Assembly: GCF_014852585.1 (NCBI RefSeq)
Contig: NZ_JACVBX010000014.1
Span: 1 to 64,000, forward strand
Origin: Pseudomonas sp. PDM18
GTDB taxonomy: Bacteria > Pseudomonadota > Gammaproteobacteria > Pseudomonadales > Pseudomonadaceae
Direction: 5' to 3'
Length of the DNA stretch: 64,000 nucleotides
The position numbers and the translations under genes are program-made. A model generated the notes under the pieces. The model was not told where the DNA came from. It was given only the letters and a program-made list of their open reading frames with translations, and did not search any database. Positions 43,945 to 50,606 of this stretch are shown piece after piece. Each line of letters starts with the position of its first letter. Within the stretch, counting starts at the first letter, position 1.

Positions 43945-44528
43945 CAGTCGGCGGCTCCACGGCGATTGGCCGGCGCGGCGGGCATCAGGCTCGCCTTGCA
44001 AGCATCGAGGGCGCGCATCATATGTTTTTCCACCGCGCTCTGGGAAAGCCCCATGGCGGTGGCGATCTCGCCGTAGGTGCGGCCATGCACGCGGCTGAGC
44101 AGGAAGATGTGGCGGGTGCGCTCGGGCAACTGGCGCAGGGCGTCTTCTATGAGTGCCAGGTCGGCGCCGGCCTGTACCGCCTGTTCCGGCGAAGGCTGGG
44201 CATCGTCGTCATCGGGCAGCAGCGCGCTCAGGGTGCGGCCGCGCGAGTCCTCGCCGCGCAGGTGGTCGATGGCGAGGTTGCGCGCGCTGCGCAGCAGATA
44301 GCTTCCGAGTTCTTCCACTGGCGCCTGCTGGCGCTTCCAGAAGCGCAGGAAAAGGTCCTGCACCAGGTCCGCCGCGGTGGCGCGGCAACCGACGCGGCGT
44401 TGCACCAGGGCCTCCATGCGCGGGCGCTGGGAGAGGAACACCCGCAGGAAATCCTCGCGCGGCAGCGCCTCGGCGGGCGCCGGGGCGTCCGCGGCACGGG
44501 AGTCGGCCGGGCGGTCGGAATGGGACAT
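43944..44528 (-). CDS. ECF sigma factor, FecI/FpvI type
   Basis: The 194-residue protein has region 2 (about 45-105: VQRRVGCRATAADLVQDLFLRFWKR ... LLRSARNLAIDHLR) and region 4 (about 130-185: ALRQLPERTRHIFLLSRVHGRTYGEIATAMGLSQSAVEKHMMRAL). It belongs to the iron-starvation group that transcribes TonB receptor genes. The order sigma, anti-sigma, receptor on one strand and a Fur box upstream support this. The ATG at 44528 is chosen over a longer frame that runs into the Fur box region. Confidence 0.94.
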   Translation of the reverse strand: MSHSDRPADSRAADAPAPAEALPREDFLRVFLSQRPRMEALVQRRVGCRATAADLVQDLFLRFWKRQQAPVEELGSYLLRSARNLAIDHLRGEDSRGRTLSALLPDDDDAQPSPEQAVQAGADLALIEDALRQLPERTRHIFLLSRVHGRTYGEIATAMGLSQSAVEKHMMRALDACKASLMPAAPANRRGAAD

Positions 44529-44594
44529 CGGTGACGGAGGCTCGCCAGCGGTCCGCACCGAAGCCGGCGCAAGGGGAAGACCCTGGGAAGCCGC

Positions 44595-44613
44595 AAATGA
44601 TAATGCTTATCAA
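44595..44613 (-). promoter_or_regulatory. Fur box
   Basis: The 19-base stretch AAATGATAATGCTTATCAA matches the GATAATGATAATCATTATC consensus at most positions. It lies about 70 bases upstream of the sigma gene, so iron-loaded Fur would repress the sigma/anti-sigma genes. Confidence 0.85.
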
Positions 44614-44654
44614 ATAAACAGAACAGCCCCGGTCGTCCGCCTCCGCGCGGCGGA

Positions 44655-45569
44655 TCAGGGCGTCTCGTCCAGCCCCAGGCCGCCTTCCAGCTTGCGCCAG
44701 AGCAGGCGAATCTGCGCCTTGCGCACCAGGGCGCAGCGGTACAGGCGGATTTCCTGCGGGACGATCCAGTGCGGGCCGCCGCAAAGCGCCAGCTCGCCGC
44801 GCGCCAGCTCCGACTCCATGCTCAGGCGCGGCACCCAGGCCACACCCATGCCCTGCAGCGCCATGCTCTTCAGGCTGTCGGCCATCGCCGTTTCATAGAC
44901 CGTCGTGTAACGCAGGTTGCGCTGGCGCAGCAGCAGGTTCACGCCGCGACCGAGGAAGGCACCGGCACTGTAGGCCAGCAGCGGCACGCTCTGCCCGCTG
45001 TCGAGATCGAAGAGCGGCACGCCGGCGGAGTTCACCGCGCACACCGGCAGCATTTCGGTGCGCCCCAGGTGCAGCGAGGGGAAGACTTCCGGGTCCATCT
45101 GCAAGGCAGCGTCCGGGTCGTAGAAGGCCATCATCAGGTCGCAGCCGCCTTCGCGCAGCAGGTGTACCGCCTCGCCGACGTTGGTCGCCACCAGGCGGCT
45201 GGCGATATTCAGGCCTTCCGAGCGCAGCCGGGAAATCCACGCGGGGAAGAATCCCAGCGCCAGCGAGTGCGCGGCGGCGAACTGCAGCACCTCGCCCTGC
45301 CCGCCTTCCAGGTGGTGCAGGTGGCGCACCACCTGGCCGAGTTGCTCAACCACTGCGCGGGCGGTGACGAGGAACAGTTGCCCCGCTTCGGTCAGTTCGA
45401 TGGGCGTGCGCTGGCGGTTCACCAGGGTCAGGCCGAGGGCATCTTCCAGGCTGCGGATGCGTCGGCTGAAGGCCGGCTGGGTGACGAAGCGCTTTTCGGC
45501 GGCCTGGGAAAAACTGCGGGTGGTGGCCAGGGTGCTGAAGTCTTCCAGCCATTTGGTCTCGAGGTTCAC
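44655..45569 (-). CDS. LysR-family regulator next to aspA
   Basis: The 304-residue protein starts with the LysR winged helix (WLEDFSTLATTRSFSQAAEKRFVTQPAFSRRIRSLEDALGLTLV, about residues 7-50) and a full effector domain. It is divergent from aspA, the same arrangement known in P. aeruginosa, so it probably regulates aspA. The start is GTG at 45569 with a GGAG seven bases upstream. Confidence 0.9.
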   Translation of the reverse strand: MNLETKWLEDFSTLATTRSFSQAAEKRFVTQPAFSRRIRSLEDALGLTLVNRQRTPIELTEAGQLFLVTARAVVEQLGQVVRHLHHLEGGQGEVLQFAAAHSLALGFFPAWISRLRSEGLNIASRLVATNVGEAVHLLREGGCDLMMAFYDPDAALQMDPEVFPSLHLGRTEMLPVCAVNSAGVPLFDLDSGQSVPLLAYSAGAFLGRGVNLLLRQRNLRYTTVYETAMADSLKSMALQGMGVAWVPRLSMESELARGELALCGGPHWIVPQEIRLYRCALVRKAQIRLLWRKLEGGLGLDETP

Positions 45570-45780
45570 GTCAACTCCAACGCATTCACACGCTGATCGA
45601 TTGGTCAGGAGCCGGGCGCGCGTAGCACAGTCGCACGCTCGCCGTCATCAATTCGTCACAGGGTACATTATGCCGTTCGTGCATGAGGCAGCCTTTAACA
45701 GCATTGGCCGACGAAAGGCGAAATCCCTAGTCTACCGGGCATCGCGGCACTGGCCGTGTTTCCCTGAGACAATCCCCGTC

Positions 45781-47205
45781 ATGTCCCCTGTTGCATCGTT
45801 CCGCATCGAGAAAGACCTCCTCGGCACCCTCGAAGTACCTTCTGACGCCTACTTCGGCATCCAGACCCTGCGCGCTGTGAACAACTTCCGCCTCTCGGGC
45901 GTGCCGCTGTCGCACTACCCGAAACTGGTCGTCGGCCTGGCGATGGTCAAACAGGCGGCAGCCGATGCCAACCACCAGCTTGGCCACCTGTCGAACGAGA
46001 AGCACGCTGCCATCAGCGAAGCCTGTGCCCGCCTGATCCGCGGTGACTTCCACGACCAGTTCGTGGTGGACATGATCCAGGGTGGCGCCGGTACTTCCAC
46101 CAACATGAACGCGAACGAAGTGATCGCGAACATCGCGCTGGAAGCCATGGGCCACACCAAGGGTGAGTACAAGTACCTGCACCCGAACAACGACGTGAAC
46201 ATGGCGCAGTCGACCAACGACGCTTACCCGACCGCCATCCGCCTGGGCCTGCTGCTCGGCCACGACACCCTGCTGGCCAGCCTCGACAGCCTGATCCAGG
46301 CCTTCGCCGCCAAGGGCGTCGAGTTCGCCGGCGTACTGAAGATGGGCCGTACCCAGCTGCAGGACGCGGTACCGATGACCCTCGGCCAGGAATTCCACGC
46401 CTTCGCCACCACCCTGGGCGAAGACCTCGACCGCCTGCGTCGCCTGGCGCCGGAACTGCTGACCGAAGTGAACCTCGGCGGCACCGCGATCGGCACCGGC
46501 ATCAACGCCGACCCCGGCTACCAGAAGCTGGCTGTCGAGCGCCTGGCTGAAATCAGCGGCCACCCGGTCGTTCCGGCTGCCGACCTGATCGAAGCCACCT
46601 CCGACATGGGCGCCTTCGTGCTGTTCTCCGGCATGCTCAAGCGCACCGCGGTCAAGCTGTCGAAGATCTGCAACGACCTGCGCCTGCTGTCCAGCGGCCC
46701 GCGCACCGGCATCAACGAGATCAACCTGCCGCCGCGCCAGCCGGGCAGCTCGATCATGCCGGGCAAGGTCAACCCGGTGATCCCGGAGGCGGTGAACATG
46801 TGCGCCTTCGAAATCATGGGCAACGACCTGGCGCTGACCATCGCGGCCGAAGGCGGCCAGCTGCAGCTGAACGTGATGGAGCCGCTGATCGCCTACAAGA
46901 TCTTCGACTCGATCCGCCTACTCCAGCGCGCCATGGACATGCTGCGCGAGCACTGCATCACCGGCATCACCGCCAACGTCGAGCGCTGCCACCAACTGGT
47001 GGAGCACAGCATCGGCCTGGTCACCGCGCTGAACCCGTACATCGGCTACGAAAACTCCACCCGTATCGCCAAGACTGCGCTGGAAACCGGCCGCGGCGTG
47101 CTGGAGCTGGTTCGCGAGGAGAAGCTGCTGGACGAAGCCACCCTGGCCGACATCCTGCTGCCGGAAAACATGATCGCCCCGCGCCTGATTCCGCTGCGCG
47201 CCTGA
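45781..47205 (+). CDS. aspA: Aspartate ammonia-lyase
   Basis: The 474-residue enzyme splits aspartate to fumarate and ammonia in the cytosol. The fumarase/aspartase signature GSSIMPGKVNP is at 322-332, with the catalytic serine in this loop. Other conserved blocks are GGAGTSTNMNANEV (101-114) and DVNMAQSTNDAYPT (138-151). The frame is open far upstream, but the ATG at 45781 gives the standard N-terminus. The ribosome site is weak. It is divergent from the LysR gene and followed by a structured region and a strong terminator. Confidence 0.97.
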   Translation: MSPVASFRIEKDLLGTLEVPSDAYFGIQTLRAVNNFRLSGVPLSHYPKLVVGLAMVKQAAADANHQLGHLSNEKHAAISEACARLIRGDFHDQFVVDMIQGGAGTSTNMNANEVIANIALEAMGHTKGEYKYLHPNNDVNMAQSTNDAYPTAIRLGLLLGHDTLLASLDSLIQAFAAKGVEFAGVLKMGRTQLQDAVPMTLGQEFHAFATTLGEDLDRLRRLAPELLTEVNLGGTAIGTGINADPGYQKLAVERLAEISGHPVVPAADLIEATSDMGAFVLFSGMLKRTAVKLSKICNDLRLLSSGPRTGINEINLPPRQPGSSIMPGKVNPVIPEAVNMCAFEIMGNDLALTIAAEGGQLQLNVMEPLIAYKIFDSIRLLQRAMDMLREHCITGITANVERCHQLVEHSIGLVTALNPYIGYENSTRIAKTALETGRGVLELVREEKLLDEATLADILLPENMIAPRLIPLRA

Positions 47206-47211
47206 TCCTCC

Positions 47212-47411
47212 GCCCGGCGCGAGCCGGGCACGTCTCACCGGTTGAGGGGGAGTATTCCTCCCTCACCTTTCAGGGATTGGTTACCCCCACTCCCTTCTTT
47301 TATGCCCGGCGCGGCGGACTTGTCCGAAGCGCCACGTCTCACCGGTTGAGGGGCCTCTTGGCCCACTCTCCTTTAGAAGGGACACCGCTTACCCCGGTGT
47401 CCCCTTTTTTT
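47212..47411 (+). ncRNA. Two tandem hairpin/repeat modules and terminator after aspA
   Basis: Module 1 is a perfect 7-bp hairpin with a GCGA loop (47212-47229), then CACGTCTCACCGGTTGAGGGG (47229-47249), then a second hairpin starting within the repeat (GAGGGGGA with TCCTCCCTC, to about 47264). Module 2 repeats the plan: hairpin GGCGC/GCGCC (47308-47333), the identical 21-nt sequence (47333-47353), then GGGCC-TCTT-GGCCC (47351-47364). In both, the last base of the first hairpin is the first base of the repeat. A strong plus-strand terminator closes the region. This may be an aspA 3' UTR-derived RNA. No known RNA family was recognised. Confidence 0.5.
47379..47411 (+). terminator. Strong rho-independent terminator
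   Basis: A perfect 9-bp stem GGGACACCG / CGGTGTCCC (47379-47387 and 47395-47403) is followed by C and seven T. It ends the aspA-side transcript. Confidence 0.95.
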
Positions 47412-47461
47412 GCCTGCGATTTGGGTATGCCCAAGCTCGGAAGGTGCCGGTGCAGGATCAG

Positions 47462-47501
47462 GTTCGCAAGCAAGGACCAGGCGTCCCCCACGATCCTACG
47501 A
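47462..47501. repeat. Truncated REP fragment
   Basis: On the minus strand this reads TTCGTAGGATCGTGGGGGAC ... CTTGCTTGCGAACC, nearly the same as the fragment at 26251-26289. It lies between the terminator and the end of zapA. Confidence 0.7.
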
Positions 47502-47520
47502 ATGGCAGAAACGCGGGAGA

Positions 47521-47817
47521 TCAGTCCTGCCGTTGCAGGTGATCGAGAATCCGCCGGTTGAGGGCGGCGATACGCTCCACGGCGTCCGCCTCGTCGCACT
47601 CCTCGTCCTGCGCGCCGAGCTGGCGGGCACAGAGATTGAGCGCGGAAAGCACCATCAGCTCGTTGCTGGTGACGTAGGGGAATTTCTTCTTGCTGGCGGT
47701 GATCTCCGCCTGCAACAGCGCGGCCGCGTCCTGCAGCCGGCGCTCTTCACCGACCGGCGCCCGGACGCTGTATTCGCGTCCGAGGATGCGCAGGACGCGG
47801 ACGCCGTCGCCACTCAT
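47521..47817 (-). CDS. zapA: Cell division protein ZapA
   Basis: The 98-residue protein is ZapA: the N-terminal strand region VRVLRILGREYSVRAPVGEERRLQDAAALL is followed by a long helix (about 45-95) with SNELMVLSALNLCARQL. It bundles FtsZ filaments at mid-cell. Its ATG overlaps the stop of the ZapB-like gene by four bases. In many proteobacteria the 6S RNA gene follows zapA, but the sequence downstream here does not look like it. Confidence 0.95.
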   Translation of the reverse strand: MSGDGVRVLRILGREYSVRAPVGEERRLQDAAALLQAEITASKKKFPYVTSNELMVLSALNLCARQLGAQDEECDEADAVERIAALNRRILDHLQRQD

Positions 47818-48044
47818 GCGTGGGCGCGGCTATCGCTGACGCGGCGGATCAGCGCCTGCAGGCGGGTGGCCGTGGCGTTGTGCTTCTCTTCCTGCTCCAT
47901 CAGGGACAGCTGCAAGCTGTCGTTTTCCTCACGGGCCTTGAGCAGCTCTTCACGCACAGCGGCGTTGTCCTGCACCAGCACTTCGTTCTGCTGCAGCAGT
48001 TCGGCGACCAGCTGTTCAAGTTGTTCGAGGGTGGAATCAAGCAT
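47814..48044 (-). CDS. TIGR02449/ZapB-like coiled-coil protein
   Basis: The 76-residue protein is almost entirely a coiled coil (MLDSTLEQLEQLVAELLQQNEVLVQDNAAVREELLKAREENDSL with leucines in heptads). It corresponds to the small TIGR02449 family found next to zapA. It probably acts as a ZapB-like partner in the divisome. GGAGG lies five bases before the ATG. It is the first gene of a two-gene operon. Confidence 0.88.
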   Translation of the reverse strand: MLDSTLEQLEQLVAELLQQNEVLVQDNAAVREELLKAREENDSLQLSLMEQEEKHNATATRLQALIRRVSDSRAHA

Positions 48045-48361
48045 GGGAGCCTCCGCAAAGCCTTTCAAAGGGTGCGGAGGATAAAGAAAGGGGCGCGGCG
48101 GGGCCAGCAGAAACGGGATTCTTCTGACAAGCCGTATACTGTCAATTCAATAGCTTACGAGATGATTCTCGTGTCATTTCAATGATTTCCGGCTACCAGC
48201 GCGAATTGGACCGGAAAATCGCCCGCAAGGTTCGCTGCCACGCCTACGGTGAAGCAAACCGGTAGGAGCGAGGGGGACGCCCTCGTTATTGCTCGCGAAC
48301 CGCTTGACGCCGGAACGGCCGGTAATCCGTTCGCAAACAAGCTCGCTCCTACGAAGAGCCG
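48045..48361. other. Intergenic region with REP pair
   Basis: These 317 bases hold no gene I can support. 48116-48180 is AT-rich with TTGACAGTATACGG on the minus strand, which could serve the zapB-zapA promoter. A 27-codon frame at 48182-48265 has no ribosome site and takes its stop from the REP. 48262-48354 is an inverted REP pair (GGTAGGAGCGAGGGGGACGC ... AAGCTCGCTCCTACG). Confidence 0.6.
48262..48354. repeat. REP pair
   Basis: GTAGGAGCGAGGGGGACGCC and the inverted AACAAGCTCGCTCCTAC flank about 50 bases. The left unit has the variant GAGGGGGACGCC insert seen in the fragments at 26251 and 47462; the right unit is the standard form. Confidence 0.85.
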
Positions 48362-49138
48362 TCAGATACGAATCACGCCTTCTTCACGCAGCAGCTTGAA
48401 GATCGCCTCGGCGCCCGCTTCAGCCGTGACGTCCTTGAGCACCTGCCCGGTACCGCCGGATGCCTTGGCGGTGGCGGCCTTCATGCGCTCGGCACCCGTC
48501 TTCGCCTTGATCACCTTCAGGCGCTTGGGACGCGGGCGCGCCGGTTGAAGATTGCCTTCGGCAAGCAGCGGGTCATCCACTACTTCTACTTCATGGGCTT
48601 CCAGGTAGCCGCGACGTGCCGGGCCGAATGCACTCTGCCGGGCTACCGGCGCGGCATTGTCGACGCTGGCGACGAAGGGCAGGCGCACCTTCAGCCGACG
48701 GCGCTGGCCGCGGGGCAAAGCCTGCAGCACCTGGGCGCTGCCGCCTTCCACCTTCTCCACTTCCGCCAGGCCGACCACCAGCGGCCAGCCCAGGCGCTCG
48801 GCCAGCAGGAAGGGCAGCATGCCGGAGCCTTCGCCGGTTTCCGCCTGGGTGCCGGTGAGCACCAGTTGCGCATCGCTGTCTCCGAGATAGGCCGTCAGCG
48901 CCGGCAAGGCGTCGGCGCCAGCGGGCTGCTCGAGCACCGCCAGTTCATCCAGGCCCATGCCGAGGTAGCCGCGCAGCGCTTCTTCGCCGGCATCACCGGC
49001 ATGCACCACGCGCAGGCGCTTGCCAGCGAGGCTCATGCCCAGTTCCACCGCGCGGGCATCCTGATCGGCGCGGCGCGCGCGGCCGGATGCGGGGTGGGCA
49101 CCGATGGAAACCAGGGCGACGATGTTCAGGTCGTTCAT
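48362..49138 (-). CDS. etfB: Electron transfer flavoprotein beta subunit (dimethylglycine catabolism)
   Basis: The 258-residue protein is an EtfB-type subunit with the characteristic AVELGMSLAGKRLRVVHAGDAGEEALRGYLGMGLDELAVLE nucleotide-binding region and LTGTQAETGEGSGMLPFLLAERLGWPLV. It pairs with EtfA, the next gene upstream, to carry electrons from dimethylglycine or sarcosine-type demethylation to the membrane. The dgcA-dgcB-etfA-etfB order is as known in P. aeruginosa. A palindromic repeat separates it from etfA. Confidence 0.92.
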   Translation of the reverse strand: MNDLNIVALVSIGAHPASGRARRADQDARAVELGMSLAGKRLRVVHAGDAGEEALRGYLGMGLDELAVLEQPAGADALPALTAYLGDSDAQLVLTGTQAETGEGSGMLPFLLAERLGWPLVVGLAEVEKVEGGSAQVLQALPRGQRRRLKVRLPFVASVDNAAPVARQSAFGPARRGYLEAHEVEVVDDPLLAEGNLQPARPRPKRLKVIKAKTGAERMKAATAKASGGTGQVLKDVTAEAGAEAIFKLLREEGVIRI

Positions 49139-49151
49139 GCTGCAATCTCGA

Positions 49152-49232
49152 CGTAGGGCGAATAACGCGCAGCGTTATCCGCCGTTGTGACGATAGTGGC
49201 GGATAAAGCCTTTGGCTTCAGGCGCCCTACGA
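49152..49232. repeat. Palindromic repeat, GTAGGGCG / CGCCCTAC family
   Basis: CGTAGGGCGAATAACGCGC and GCGTTATCCGCC at the left, with GGCGCCCTACG at the right, make a long imperfect hairpin between etfA and etfB. Confidence 0.8.
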
Positions 49233-49246
49233 AGAAGCCGGAGGCG

Positions 49247-50479
49247 TCAGGCAGCATCGCGCGCCGCTCCATTGCGATGGGCTTCGGCCAGGGCCATCAG
49301 AGCCTTGAGGATCGCGGCGGAATCGCCGATCACCGAGAGGTCGGCGCGTTTGATCATGTCGCAGCCCGGGTCCAGGTTGATCGCCACTACCTTGTCGCAG
49401 GAGCCGATGCCCTGCAGGTGCTGGATCGCGCCGGAAATGCCAACGGCAAGATAGACCCGCGCGGTGACCCAGGTGCCAGTCGCGCCGACCTGGCGGGTGC
49501 GGGGCATGTGGCCATCGTCCACCACCACGCGCGATGCGCCTTCTGTGGCGCCGAGGGCGATGGCGGCGCGGTGGAACAGCTCCCAGTCCTTCACTCCATT
49601 GCCGCCGGAGAGGATGAACTCCGCCTCGGCCATGGGAATCTGCGCCGGATCTACGGCCACCGGGCCGAGGTCTTCGATGCGCGGGAGATTGCGTGCGACG
49701 CCGGAGTCCAGCTCCACCGCGCGGGCTTCGTGGCGGGTCTCGCTGACCGGCTCGGCGCACTCGGCGGCAGCCAGGATCAGGCGCGGCAGCTCGCGATGCA
49801 GGTCCTGCTGACCAGCGCCGGCACGGCCGACGCAGCGTTCGCCTTCGGCCAGCCAGACGCGGGTCGCCGGGCGTTCGCCGAGGCTCGCGGCCAAGCGCCG
49901 GCCCAACTCGCCGCCACCGCTGCGGCTGTCGGGCAGCAGCCAGTGGCGCGGGGCGAGCTGGCTGTTGGCCGAGCGCAGCGCCAGCACCCGTTGCTCCGGG
50001 GCGTAGCCGTCGTACTCGTTGCCTTCTATCTGCAGCAGGCGGTCGACGCCAGCGGTATCGAAGGCACTTTCCTTGTGCTCGCCGAACACCACGGCCAGCA
50101 CCGCGCCGTCGCTACCGGCGAGCTTGCGGGCCAGGCCCAGCAGGTCGCGGTCGTGGCTGGAAAGACGGCCACCGATCATGTCCGGTACCACGGCAATCAG
50201 GAACGCAGGCTGTTCGAGGATGACCAGCGGCAACTGCACCACTTCCGGCGCGCTGCTGCGCTTGCCTCCAGTACCCTGCTGGCTCCCGGAGCGGTCGATG
50301 CGCTTGACGCCATTGGGACCGATGAAGCCGACCGCGTGGGGGTTCTTGCGCACCACGCCGTTGGGGCCCATCCAGCGGCTTTCGCCGCCCTGGGCCGATT
50401 GCACGGCCGCGTGCAGCGGGTGAAGGCGGTTGCGGGCGATCCACTCGGCGCGCGGGTCGCGGCGGATGATGTCGCTCAT
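49247..50479 (-). CDS. etfA: Electron transfer flavoprotein alpha subunit (dimethylglycine catabolism)
   Basis: The 410-residue protein ends in the EtfA FAD-binding domain: GATGTWVTARVYLAVGISGAIQHLQGIGSCDKVVAINLDPGCDM. It is about 100 residues longer than housekeeping EtfA. The extra part is at the N-terminus and contains two GPNGV motifs (WMGPNGVVRKNPHAVG and FIGPNGVKRIDRSG), typical of catabolic paralogues in this cluster. It works with EtfB and probably takes electrons from DgcAB. The following gene is 15 bases past a palindromic repeat. Confidence 0.92.
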   Translation of the reverse strand: MSDIIRRDPRAEWIARNRLHPLHAAVQSAQGGESRWMGPNGVVRKNPHAVGFIGPNGVKRIDRSGSQQGTGGKRSSAPEVVQLPLVILEQPAFLIAVVPDMIGGRLSSHDRDLLGLARKLAGSDGAVLAVVFGEHKESAFDTAGVDRLLQIEGNEYDGYAPEQRVLALRSANSQLAPRHWLLPDSRSGGGELGRRLAASLGERPATRVWLAEGERCVGRAGAGQQDLHRELPRLILAAAECAEPVSETRHEARAVELDSGVARNLPRIEDLGPVAVDPAQIPMAEAEFILSGGNGVKDWELFHRAAIALGATEGASRVVVDDGHMPRTRQVGATGTWVTARVYLAVGISGAIQHLQGIGSCDKVVAINLDPGCDMIKRADLSVIGDSAAILKALMALAEAHRNGAARDAA

Positions 50480-50509
50480 GACAAGGCCTCCAGCGCGAAG
50501 GTGCTTTTC

Positions 50510-50581
50510 GTAGCAGCGAGCTCGCTCTCGAAAGGATCAGCACCGAAGTTTGGGCGGTTCGCGAGCAAGCTTGCTCCTACA
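50510..50581. repeat. REP pair
   Basis: TTCGTAGCAGCGAGCTCGC and the inverted GCGAGCAAGCTTGCTCCTAC lie between dgcB and etfA. The left unit is diverged (TAGCAG for TAGGAG). Confidence 0.8.
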
Positions 50582-50606
50582 GGTTCAGGTCTGTGCAACG
50601 AGTTCA

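Noticed and set aside
47206-47520. 6S RNA gene
   Set aside because: Expected downstream of zapA, but the sequence shows tandem modules and a REP fragment rather than the long 6S hairpin with central bubble.
48182-48265. A 27-codon ORF between zapB-like and etfB genes
   Set aside because: No ribosome site, unlike the gbcA-linked peptide, and its stop codon is provided by a REP element.
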